NCBI GenBank assembly: GCA_039821555.1
Contig: JBCBNX010000023.1
Span: forward strand, 1-53,534
Origin: Bacteroidota bacterium
GTDB lineage: Bacteria; Bacteroidota; Rhodothermia; Rhodothermales; Rubricoccaceae
DNA: 53,534 bases
Reading direction: 5' to 3'
The notes beneath the pieces are model-generated. The model made no database searches, was not told the DNA's origin, and saw nothing but the letters and a program-made list of their open reading frames with translations. Positions 34,124 to 41,539 of the stretch are shown piece after piece (position 1 is the stretch's first letter; each line of letters begins with the position of its first letter). A program made the position numbers and the translations under genes.

Positions 34124-35248
34124 ATGGTCGAGCCGTCCCACCTATCCGGAAGCAGCGTGCGCCCTCGTCTTGTCTTTTCGTCGGGCGACCCCAACGGCAT
34201 CGGGCCGGAGGTGGTGCTAAAGACGCTCGCCGACCCCGCGCTGCGAGGGCAGGTCCGGCCTGCCGTGGCCGGGTCGATCACGGCGCTGCGGGCCCACGCA
34301 GAGCGCATCGTTGCGAACCCCGACAACTTCGACCTCACGCTGCCCAGTCTCGTGCCGGTGAGCGAGACAGACCTCCCAGAGTTGCTCGCGGCCCCGCTGG
34401 ACGCCGAGGCTCCGGTGCCAGTCCTCGAACTGCGGCCCGGCTCGGCGCCCGCGCCCGAGTTTGGCGCGACGACCGCCGGGGGCGGGGCGCTGGCGATGGA
34501 GGCCGTCGCGGCGGGCATCGATCTGTGTCAGCGCGGCGCGGCCGATGCCCTCGTGACGGCGCCGATCTCGAAGGAGGCGATCGCCCTGGCGGGTTTTGCC
34601 GTCCCCGGCCACACCGAGTTCCTCGCGGAGCGCACGGGCACCGATGCGGTGCTGATGATCCTCTGCACAGAGCGCGACGCGTTGGCCGAGCACCCGCTGC
34701 GTGTGGCGCTCGTGACGGCGCATGTCCCCGTCGCCGAGGTTGCCACACGGCTCACCGTCGACCTGCTGCGGACTAAGCTCGCGCTGTTCGCAGAGAGCCT
34801 CCGACGCGATTTCGGCATCGCGCGCCCCACCATCGCGGTCTTCGGCCTCAACCCGCATGCGGGCGACGGCGGCGTCCTCGGGCGCGAGGAGATCGACACG
34901 ATCCGCCCCGTCCTGGACGCGCTCGCCGCCGACCCAGGCGCTGACCCAGACGCCGACTTCGACGCGGTTGGCCCGTATGCCGCCGACGGGTTCTTCGGGC
35001 AGCGCGGCTGGACCCGCTGCGACGGCATCCTGGCGATGTACCACGACCAGGGCCTCGCGCCGTTCAAGGCGCTCGCGATGGGTGGCGGGGTGAACGTGAC
35101 AGCGGGACTTCGCATCGTGCGGACCTCGCCCGACCACGGCACGGGGTTCGACATCGCTGGACGCGGCGTCGCGCGGGCGGGGAGCATGCTGGAAGCCGCC
35201 CGGCTGGCCGCCGCGATTGCACAGCGCAGGGCGAGGGGTTCGGCGTGA
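34124..35248 (+). CDS. pdxA: 4-hydroxythreonine-4-phosphate dehydrogenase
   Basis: 374 residues with complete PdxA blocks: SSGDPNGIGPEVVLK at the start, PGHTEFLAERTG, FGLNPHAGDGGVLGREE (divalent-metal His), MYHDQGLAPFKALAMGGGVNV (third His), and RTSPDHGTGFDIAGRG. It oxidises 4-hydroxythreonine phosphate in the DXP-dependent pyridoxal phosphate pathway. The first 15 residues (MVEPSHLSGSSV) are a short extra tail. The start at 34124 is 43 bp after the GWxTD stop. Confidence 0.95.
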   Translation: MVEPSHLSGSSVRPRLVFSSGDPNGIGPEVVLKTLADPALRGQVRPAVAGSITALRAHAERIVANPDNFDLTLPSLVPVSETDLPELLAAPLDAEAPVPVLELRPGSAPAPEFGATTAGGGALAMEAVAAGIDLCQRGAADALVTAPISKEAIALAGFAVPGHTEFLAERTGTDAVLMILCTERDALAEHPLRVALVTAHVPVAEVATRLTVDLLRTKLALFAESLRRDFGIARPTIAVFGLNPHAGDGGVLGREEIDTIRPVLDALAADPGADPDADFDAVGPYAADGFFGQRGWTRCDGILAMYHDQGLAPFKALAMGGGVNVTAGLRIVRTSPDHGTGFDIAGRGVARAGSMLEAARLAAAIAQRRARGSA

Positions 35249-35293
35249 AGAGTAGACAATCCGCTTGACGGCCCGTGAAGGGCTCGGCACCTT

Positions 35294-35349
35294 TCGACCC
35301 TCGACCCTCGACCCTCGACCCTCGACCCTCGACCCTCGACCCTCGACCC
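35294..35349 (+). repeat. Eight perfect TCGACCC heptads
   Basis: The unit TCGACCC is repeated eight times without change, then TCAGACC, then four bases and the GTG at 35361. The 7-base unit is not a multiple of three, so copy-number change would shift any reading frame that crosses it, including the TTG-started extension at 35265. Confidence 0.95.
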
Positions 35350-35360
35350 TCAGACCACCC

Positions 35361-36110
35361 GTGCAGACCGATCCTTACTCCGCGCTCGCGGCTGGCTACG
35401 ATGTCGTGATGGCGCACGTCGACTATGACGACTGGGCGGCGTACGTCGAGGACTTGATCCAGGCCCACGCGCCGCACGCCGAGGCGGTGCTCGAACTCGG
35501 CTGCGGGACAGGGTCGCTCGCGTTCGCGCTCCAGCCCTACGGCCTCTACCGCTTCCTCGCCACCGACGGTGCCTCCGCCATGGTGCGCGTCGCCCAGGCC
35601 AAGCGACCGCTGCACCCCGAGGCCCACGTCCGCTTCCGTGTCGCCGACTTCGCCGCGCTCGACCCCATCGCCCTCGGCGCGCCGTTCGACGTGGTGCTTC
35701 TGCTCTACGACGGCCTGAACTACCTCCTCGACGAGGCCGACGTGGCGCGGCTCTTCGCCGACGTGGCGCGCCTGCTTGCCGAGGACGGCGTGTTTGTCGT
35801 GGATCAGAGCACGCCTGCCAACTCGCTCAACAACGCGGACTATTTCCACGACGAGGGCGAGGCGGACGAGTTTGCCTACGTCCGCACGAGCGCCTACGAT
35901 GCCGAGGCCCGGTTGCACACGAACGCCTTCCGGCTCACCGTGCAGGGCGAGGTCTACGAGGAGTCGCATGTGCAGCGCGCCTTCACGTTGGCCGAGATGC
36001 GGGCGCTGATCTCAGCGTCGCCCTTGCGAGAGGTTGCGGCGTACGATGGGTTCTCTGTAGATCCCGCCGCAGGCGAGACCGAGCGCATACACTGGGTGCT
36101 GAAACGGTAG
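35361..36110 (+). CDS. Class I SAM-dependent methyltransferase
   Basis: 249 residues with the SAM-binding glycine motif LELGCGTGSLAF (about residues 41-52). VRFRVADFAALDP and DVVLLLYDGLNYLLDEAD (motif IV region) follow. Substrate unknown; small-molecule methyltransferases of this size vary. The GTG at 35361 (VQTDPYSALAAGYD) is the first start that fits the family; the frame stays open upstream through the heptad repeat to a TTG at 35265, but that stretch encodes only repeated RPSTLDP. I therefore exclude it. Confidence 0.85.
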   Translation: MQTDPYSALAAGYDVVMAHVDYDDWAAYVEDLIQAHAPHAEAVLELGCGTGSLAFALQPYGLYRFLATDGASAMVRVAQAKRPLHPEAHVRFRVADFAALDPIALGAPFDVVLLLYDGLNYLLDEADVARLFADVARLLAEDGVFVVDQSTPANSLNNADYFHDEGEADEFAYVRTSAYDAEARLHTNAFRLTVQGEVYEESHVQRAFTLAEMRALISASPLREVAAYDGFSVDPAAGETERIHWVLKR

Positions 36111-36287
36111 GGTGGCGGGGGCAGAAGTTGCGCTGCCTAGGGTCAAGCCAGATAGGGTGCGAAAGGAGTGGGGAATGGGCTGATTTCTATCACGATGTCA
36201 GGCGGTTTGGTTTTTTCGTTCCTGACGCGAAGATTAAGGGCGCTGGAATCCTCTCTTTCTCCTGGGCCTTTGACCAATCTCGTACCC

Positions 36288-36890
36288 GTGGATGAGCACT
36301 ACACCCCCGACGAGATCCGGGAGGCGGTCGCGCGCAACTGGGACGACCCGGCTCGGTGGGGAGCGCGCCTACTCGCGATAGCTGAAACGATGCTGCGAGG
36401 CAAAGCGGGCTCACGTCGCCACCTTGTAGAGTCCGCTGAAGGCCTCGTCCACGAAGCCATCCGAAAGCTGTTGGAGCCCGAGAACAAGCGCGAGGTAGGC
36501 TACCGGAACATCAAGCGGCGGTATTTAGGACCGGATTCTGCGGAGCGGGACCGCGAGCTGTATTACGGAATCATCCAGGCTATCAGTTCAGAGGCGAGCA
36601 ACGTGGCGAGGAAAGCCGTAGCTAACAGTGCTGACCTGTCACGCGAGCCTCCCACCCCAGAAGCATCACCGGAAGCGCAGATGATCGAGGACGAGCGCTG
36701 GCAGCGGATCTACAGCGCGTTCGAAGATGACGAGTTGGTGCTGCAGATCCTGCGACTGCGGCGCCAAGACCCCGACCTGCCGCCGCGCGACCTCGCCCAC
36801 CTCCTCCACTGTCCCGTCGACCCTGACATCTACAGAGCCATTGAGCGAATGAAGGCCGGGGTACGTCGCTTGGACCGCGCCACGCAATGA
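36288..36890 (+). CDS. Divergent sigma-70/ECF-like protein
   Basis: 200 residues from GTG 36288. The pattern fits a minimal ECF sigma factor: a region 2-like N-terminal helix bundle (ARNWDDPARWGARLLAIAE, LVHEAIRKLLEPENKREVG, then LYYGIIQAISSEASNVARK) and a region 4-like C-terminus (DDELVLQILRLRRQDPDLP, DLAHLLHC, DIYRAIERMKAGVRRLDRA). I do not claim RNA polymerase binding. The frame is open further upstream, but that stretch uses codons unlike the rest (AGA, TTA, AGG, GGT, TTT), so it is probably leader DNA. The membrane protein downstream (198 bp) may be its partner. Confidence 0.55.
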   Translation: MDEHYTPDEIREAVARNWDDPARWGARLLAIAETMLRGKAGSRRHLVESAEGLVHEAIRKLLEPENKREVGYRNIKRRYLGPDSAERDRELYYGIIQAISSEASNVARKAVANSADLSREPPTPEASPEAQMIEDERWQRIYSAFEDDELVLQILRLRRQDPDLPPRDLAHLLHCPVDPDIYRAIERMKAGVRRLDRATQ

Positions 36891-37010
36891 CTGAGCGTCT
36901 GTTGCGTTGGACAGAAGGTCCGCCGCGGTGGACGGCGTGTTCCTTTCACCTTCCCCCTCTGCGCCGATAAACCAGCCATATGCGTCGATGGTCACATCTT
37001 TGATGATATA

Positions 37011-37031
37011 CCCTAGTGTCGTTATTTAGGG
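37011..37031. promoter_or_regulatory. Small inverted repeat before the membrane-protein gene
   Basis: CCCTA at 37011-37015 is the complement of TAGGG at 37027-37031, in an AT-rich patch of the 198-bp gap. It could be an operator or a weak hairpin. Evidence is positional only. Confidence 0.2.
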
Positions 37032-37088
37032 TCTGCGGAGTGTGTCCGACTCTTTCCAGGCCGTCTTCGGTATCTAACCTCTTTCGCC

Positions 37089-37850
37089 ATGTCTGCTCCC
37101 AAAGCCTCTAGCCAGCAGGCCGCGCGCCTGTTGCGGCAGCACATCGATGCCTTGGAGCAGGATCTCGAGGCAGGAAAAGTCGCGGACCTCTCCGACGCCG
37201 AACTGGACGCCGCTCTGTCTGAGATGAACCTGCCGACGGCCCCGGCGCGTCCGCCCTTCCTACAGGCCCCTGAGGAGCGAAACGAAGATCCGCCTCCGGT
37301 ATCGCATCGGCCTCACCCGGTTCAGTCTCCCAGGCACACCTATCAGAAAGCAGCACGCTTCAGGCGATGGAAAGCATGGGCGGGCGTCCTCGTGCTCGTA
37401 GCCGTCCTCGGAACCGCGGGGGTTGTGCAACTCCGCCACGAGGGGGCGACGCAGTACCTGGCGCTCAGCCCGGTGGCCAACCTCGTGGAGATCGCGCGTA
37501 CGTCGCTGAACCGAGGGCCGGACACAGAGACGGCCGGGGCGTTCGACAGCGCAGTAGGGCTGTTGGAGGAGGCATCCTCGGCAGGCATCGCGTCGAACTC
37601 AGCAGGCGTGGACGACGCCATCGAGCAGCTTCGGTCGATCTACGCGGCGTTGGAGAGCCAGACTGGAGGGCCCGATCCAGCGGTGGAGCTGCGCCAGGTG
37701 CAAGGGGTCGTCGCGCTGCTGCTGGCCAAGGCAGCCCTCTCGGAGGGCGACGAGGATAGCGCCCGCGAGTGGCTAGAGGCCGCGCGGACCGTCGGAGACG
37801 CCGAGACCCGAGCGCAGGCGGAGGAGTTGGCCGACTCAGCCGAGTTCTAG
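37089..37850 (+). CDS. Single-span membrane protein (possible sigma-factor partner)
   Basis: 253 residues with one membrane span at about 96-113 (AWAGVLVLVAVLGTAGVV). The N-terminal 95 residues (ARLLRQHIDALEQDLEAGK, LSDAELDAALSEM, then a Pro-rich linker) would be in the cytoplasm. The C-terminal 140 residues are helical and resemble TPR-type repeats (AVELRQVQGVVALLLAKAALSEGDEDSAREWLEAARTVGD). This is the layout of anti-sigma proteins, but the zinc-binding ZAS motif is absent. The 3' end overlaps the convergent CoA-ligase gene by 15 bases. Confidence 0.6.
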   Translation: MSAPKASSQQAARLLRQHIDALEQDLEAGKVADLSDAELDAALSEMNLPTAPARPPFLQAPEERNEDPPPVSHRPHPVQSPRHTYQKAARFRRWKAWAGVLVLVAVLGTAGVVQLRHEGATQYLALSPVANLVEIARTSLNRGPDTETAGAFDSAVGLLEEASSAGIASNSAGVDDAIEQLRSIYAALESQTGGPDPAVELRQVQGVVALLLAKAALSEGDEDSAREWLEAARTVGDAETRAQAEELADSAEF

Positions 37851-40583
37851 CACCGCACGGACCATCGGGTCGTCGAACTCCTCGGGGCGCACGATCGTGA
37901 AGCCGACCTTCTCCGAGGCGCGCTGCATGCCCCGGTTGGTGCGCAGGATGTCGGCGGTGATGCGCTCGGCCCCTTCGTCCCGACCGACCTGCACGAGGCG
38001 TCGCAGTAGCTCCGTGCCGAGGCCCTGCCCCTGGAACTCGTCCTTGACGAGCATGCCGTATTCGCGCTCCGTCGTGCGGGGGATGCGCGTGAGCCGCCCG
38101 ATGCCAACGATCTCGGGGCGTTCGCGGCCGTCCACGTCTCGCTCAGCGACCAGCGCCATCTCGCGGTCGTAGTCGATGAAGCACTTGCGCGCGAGGCGGT
38201 CGTGGGCGATGCGCTCCGACAGCTTCACCGTGCCCGCATAGCGCAGGTAGACGCTTTGCTCGTCGAGGTCCTGGTGGAACGCCACGACCTCGGGCTCGTC
38301 CTCGGGGCGGATGGGCCGGATCGTGACCGCGCTGCCGTTTTTGAGCGTGTAGGTCTCGACGTAGTGGCGCGGATAGGGCCGGATGGCCGGATGGGGGAGG
38401 GCCTCGTCGGAGACGGTGGCCGGGTGCAGGCGGACGCGGGCGTCGAGCACGGTGAAGCCGGCCGCCGAGGCGCGAAGCGGATTCAGATCGATCTCGTGCA
38501 CGCGGGGCTGCTCGGCGACGAGTTGAGCGAAGCGGACCACGAGTTCTTCGAGCACGGCGAGGTCGACCTGGCCCAGCGCGAGGTCCGCGTGCTGGGCCTC
38601 GTCGCGGAGGGCGGCGTGGACGCGCGTCTGCTCCATCATGCGGCGCGCGAGGGTGGTGTTGAGGGGCGGTAGGCCTAGGGCTGCATCCTGCATCACCGCG
38701 GCGAACGAGCCGCCCGCGCCGAAGCGGATGACCGGCCCGAAGACTGGATCGAGCGTCGCCTGCAGCCGCAACTCGACGCCGCGTTGGCGAATCATCGGCT
38801 GCACGGTGACGCCTGCGAACGGAAGCACTGCGTCGGCCCGTTCAGCGGTGTCCGAGGCATAGATGCCCTCGATCTGGGCGAAGGCTTCGCGCACCTCGTT
38901 CTCGGTGTGGAGGTCCAGGAAGACCCCCCCGGCGGCGCCCCGGTTGGAGACGGTGTGCGTATGGAGCTTCACCACGACGCGCCCGCCTGTATCGAAGAGG
39001 GGCTGCGCGAGGGCAACGGCCTCGTCGGGCGTGTGCGCCACCGTAGGCATAGCCGCGGCAAACCCATAGCACGCCAGGAGCGCCTTGGACTCGACCTCGT
39101 CGAGCGCGGTCCGCCCGTCAGCTAGGGCCGTGTCGATCAAGGCCGCTGCGCGCTCACGGTTGGGGAGGCCGTCTTCGTCGGCGGGCAGGGCTGGCGTCTC
39201 GTAGAGCGCGCGGAGGTTGTAGCTGTAGCGCCAGAGGTAGCCGAAGACCCGCGCCGCCGTGTCGGGATAGGCAAAGGTGGGGATCCCGGCGTCGTTCAAC
39301 AGCGCGGTGGCGTCTGCCACGTCGTCGGCGCCCATGAAGCTGGCGATGAGCGGCTTCGGGCTGCGGGCCTGTTCGCGCAAACGTGCGGCGACGGCCTCGG
39401 GGTCGGTAAGTGCCTGCGGGGTTAAGATCGTGAGTACCCCGTCCGTCGCTTCGTCGTAGAGAGCGGCTTCGAGCGCGTCGGCATAGCGCTGAGGCGTGGC
39501 GTCGTGCTGCAGGTCGATGGGGTTGGTCGCGGTCGACTCGGCAGGGAGGACCTCGGCGAGGCGGCTGCGCGCTGCGTCCGAGAGCGTTGCCACCGTTCCA
39601 CCGTTCTCGACGAGGGCGTCGGCGGCGAGCAAGCCTGGACCGCCTGCGTTGGTGAGAATGGTGAGCCGGGGGCCAGCCGGTCGGGTCTGCTTGGCGAGGA
39701 CCTCGGCGGCGTGGAAGAGACCGGCCATGGAAGGGACACGGAGGACGCCCGTGCGCCGAAAGGCCGCGTCGAGGACCGCATCGTCGAGTGCGACATCGTC
39801 GGGACCGCGCCGGCTGGCCTTGACGACGATGATCGGTTTCTGCAGGGCAACCTCGCGCGCCGCCGACAGGAGCGCCCGCGCGTCGTCGATGGTTTCGAGG
39901 TAGAGCAGGATGCTGCGCGTGCGCGGGTCGTCGCCCAGGAACGTGATGGCCTCGCCCCACCCAATGTCGAGCATCGTCCCGAGCGACAGGACCGTGGAGA
40001 AGCCGACGTTCTCCCGGCGGCTCCAGTCCAGGACCGCGGTGAGGAGCGCCCCGCTCTGGCTCACGAAGCCGACGCTGCCGTCCGGCGGGAGGTGCCGCGC
40101 GAAGGTGGCGTTGAGCTGAGTCCGCGGTCGAATGAGGCCGAGCCCGTTCGGGCCGAGGAGGCGGGTCTGGCTGTCGCCGAGCGCGGCCCGTAGTTGTTGC
40201 TCCAGCCGGGTACCTTCCGCCCCGGCTTCGCTGAAGCCAGCCGCAAACACGACCACGCCCGTGACGCCCGCCTCCACGCACTGCCGCACCAAATCCGGCG
40301 TCGACGCGGCGGGCGTGCAGATGAGCGCAACGTCAACCTGCGCGGGCACGTCGGCGACGGTCGGGTAGGCCTTTACGCCGAGCACGCTTGCCCGGTTGGG
40401 GTTGACGGGGTAGACCGTCCCGCCGAACGGATGCGTGAGCAGATTCCAGAGCGCCTGGCGGCCGACGCTCTGTGGCGCATCGGTCGCACCGATCACAGCG
40501 ATGTGACGGGGCGAGAGAAAGGCGTCGAGACCGGGACGGCGTGCGCGTAGGGCAGCACGCGGCAGCATGGGGGTGTCAGGCAT
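37836..40583 (-). CDS. ADP-forming acyl-CoA synthetase / protein acetyltransferase fusion (Pat/YfiQ-like)
   Basis: 915 residues: a CoA-binding domain (22-120, AVIGATDAPQSVGRQ), a succinyl-CoA-ligase-like domain (about 140-440, VGFVSQSGALL), an ATP-grasp domain (about 480-700, GRVVVKLHTHTVSNRGAAGG) and a C-terminal GNAT acetyltransferase (about 750-915, GMLVKDEFQGQGLGTELLRR with the Q-x-x-G-x-G acetyl-CoA loop). The layout matches Pat/YfiQ enzymes, which acetylate lysine (for example acetyl-CoA synthetase) and usually have an inactive synthetase part. Whether the ligase here is active cannot be told. ATG 40583 is the chosen start. It lies 115 bp downstream of tRNA-Leu on the same strand. Confidence 0.88.
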   Translation of the reverse strand: MPDTPMLPRAALRARRPGLDAFLSPRHIAVIGATDAPQSVGRQALWNLLTHPFGGTVYPVNPNRASVLGVKAYPTVADVPAQVDVALICTPAASTPDLVRQCVEAGVTGVVVFAAGFSEAGAEGTRLEQQLRAALGDSQTRLLGPNGLGLIRPRTQLNATFARHLPPDGSVGFVSQSGALLTAVLDWSRRENVGFSTVLSLGTMLDIGWGEAITFLGDDPRTRSILLYLETIDDARALLSAAREVALQKPIIVVKASRRGPDDVALDDAVLDAAFRRTGVLRVPSMAGLFHAAEVLAKQTRPAGPRLTILTNAGGPGLLAADALVENGGTVATLSDAARSRLAEVLPAESTATNPIDLQHDATPQRYADALEAALYDEATDGVLTILTPQALTDPEAVAARLREQARSPKPLIASFMGADDVADATALLNDAGIPTFAYPDTAARVFGYLWRYSYNLRALYETPALPADEDGLPNRERAAALIDTALADGRTALDEVESKALLACYGFAAAMPTVAHTPDEAVALAQPLFDTGGRVVVKLHTHTVSNRGAAGGVFLDLHTENEVREAFAQIEGIYASDTAERADAVLPFAGVTVQPMIRQRGVELRLQATLDPVFGPVIRFGAGGSFAAVMQDAALGLPPLNTTLARRMMEQTRVHAALRDEAQHADLALGQVDLAVLEELVVRFAQLVAEQPRVHEIDLNPLRASAAGFTVLDARVRLHPATVSDEALPHPAIRPYPRHYVETYTLKNGSAVTIRPIRPEDEPEVVAFHQDLDEQSVYLRYAGTVKLSERIAHDRLARKCFIDYDREMALVAERDVDGRERPEIVGIGRLTRIPRTTEREYGMLVKDEFQGQGLGTELLRRLVQVGRDEGAERITADILRTNRGMQRASEKVGFTIVRPEEFDDPMVRAVLELG

Positions 40584-40657
40584 GTGCGCAGCAGAGAGAG
40601 TGGGCTCGCTGTACGTCTGACGGGAGTGTCCGTGCCTCGAAAACAGAGTGGGCGGAC

Positions 40658-40694
40658 CAAAAAAAGTCCCGCAACGCCGGAGCGTCGCGGGACT
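40658..40694 (-). terminator. tRNA Lys-Leu terminator
   Basis: On the minus strand AGTCCCGC and GCGGGACT (40694-40687 and 40672-40665) form a stem, followed by T7. It lies right after tRNA-Leu and before the acyl-CoA synthetase gene. Confidence 0.88.
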
Positions 40695-40698
40695 GAGG

Positions 40699-40782
40699 TG
40701 CCCAGGACTGGAGTCGAACCAGCACGCCTTTGCAGGCACTGCCCCCTCAAGACAGCGTGTCTACCAATTCCACCACCTGGGC
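40699..40782 (-). tRNA. tRNA-Leu (GAG)
   Basis: 84 bases. Acceptor GCCCAGG pairs with CCTGGGC. The anticodon stem CTGTC/GGCAG holds loop TTGAGGG with anticodon GAG. A long variable arm (TGCC...GGCG) and TTCGA T-arm support a class II tRNA-Leu. CCA is not encoded. Confidence 0.96.
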
Positions 40783-40826
40783 AGGGGGGCGACGCGCAAG
40801 AGCGTGCGCGCCGACACAAAGAACAG

Positions 40827-40899
40827 TGACCCCGGTAGGGCTCGAACCTACGACCCGCTGGTTAAAAGCCAGCTGCTCTGCCAACTGAGCTACGGAGTC
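40827..40899 (-). tRNA. tRNA-Lys (TTT)
   Basis: 73 bases. Acceptor GACTCCG pairs with CGGGGTC (one G-T). The anticodon loop CTTTTAA in stem GCTGG/CCAGC gives anticodon TTT; GGTTCGAGC is the T arm. CCA is not encoded. It is 44 bp before tRNA-Leu on the same strand. Confidence 0.96.
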
Positions 40900-40941
40900 A
40901 GGTGCGAATGCACGCCACGTATCGGACGGGCAAGGCTTCAT

Positions 40942-40970
40942 AACATAGGGCGATTTCGTCGGGGGCGCAA
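40942..40970 (-). promoter_or_regulatory. tRNA-Lys/Leu promoter
   Basis: On the minus strand TTGCGC (40970-40965), 17 bp, TATGTT (40947-40942), 43 bp before the tRNA-Lys 5' end. Confidence 0.6.
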
Positions 40971-41539
40971 CGGAGCCGTGTCAAGCGTCGGCGAAGAGCA
41001 GGGCGGTGTGGAAAAATGGCTCACCAAACAAACGTAACAGCTAAGTAATACAGGATCTGGTTGCATTTTCAGAAAAGCTGAACGATCTTTTGCCAGGTAG
41101 CAGAAGAGTACAGCGCTTCGCCGCACGGCAGAGGTGCCTCTCTCCTGCTTTCCCGGTGGACGCGCACCGCGCTAGGGGATACACGCACGGTCTGCGCGAC
41201 GCGCTCAGGAGCACCAGCGTCGCGCTCGCCACCGAGCGGTCTACGTTTCGACGTTCCGCGTCTAGACGAGGTCGCGAAGACATGGTCGGGGGCTGGGCTG
41301 CTTGTGGTGGGGCGGCTCAGTCCCCGCATGTCACTCTGACGGGGCTCAAGGCTGCCGTTCGTTGAGGTTGCCGTCCGTTGAGGCGGACTGCCCTTAAGCG
41401 GACCACCCGTGTCGCGCTCGCATTACCGAGTGAGCCCCTGACACCTGTTTCGAAGATTTGAGCAGGTTGCTTGACGCTAGGACGATGTAAGCGCTTTCTT
41501 TAGCGCTCTTGTTGCTCTCGCTGTCTAGCATTCCCTCCA
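40971..41539 (+). other. Main part of the 640-bp gap between tRNA-Lys and alpha-amylase
   Basis: I find no gene. The region holds a small hairpin (TTCAG/CTGAA near 41071-41085), a 16-base direct repeat with one mismatch (TGCCGT(T/C)CGTTGAGG at 41353-41367 and 41369-41383) and the amylase control region (below). Confidence 0.45.
41471..41499 (+). promoter_or_regulatory. Alpha-amylase control region with LacI-type operator
   Basis: TTGACG at 41471-41476 is a -35-like element. TGTAAGCGCTTTCT (41486-41499) matches the TGWAARCGYTWNCA operator at 13 of 14 positions and overlaps where the -10 should be. A repressor bound here would block polymerase. The amylase start codon is at 41540. Confidence 0.6.

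Noticed and set aside
35265..35360. N-terminal extension of the methyltransferase from TTG 35265
   Set aside because: The extension only encodes the heptad repeat (RPSTLDP) and is not like any methyltransferase; kept only as a possible phase-variable feature.
41090..41365. Small gene in the tRNA-Lys/amylase gap
   Set aside because: Arg-rich frames on both strands with no start context or domain; no support beyond an open frame.
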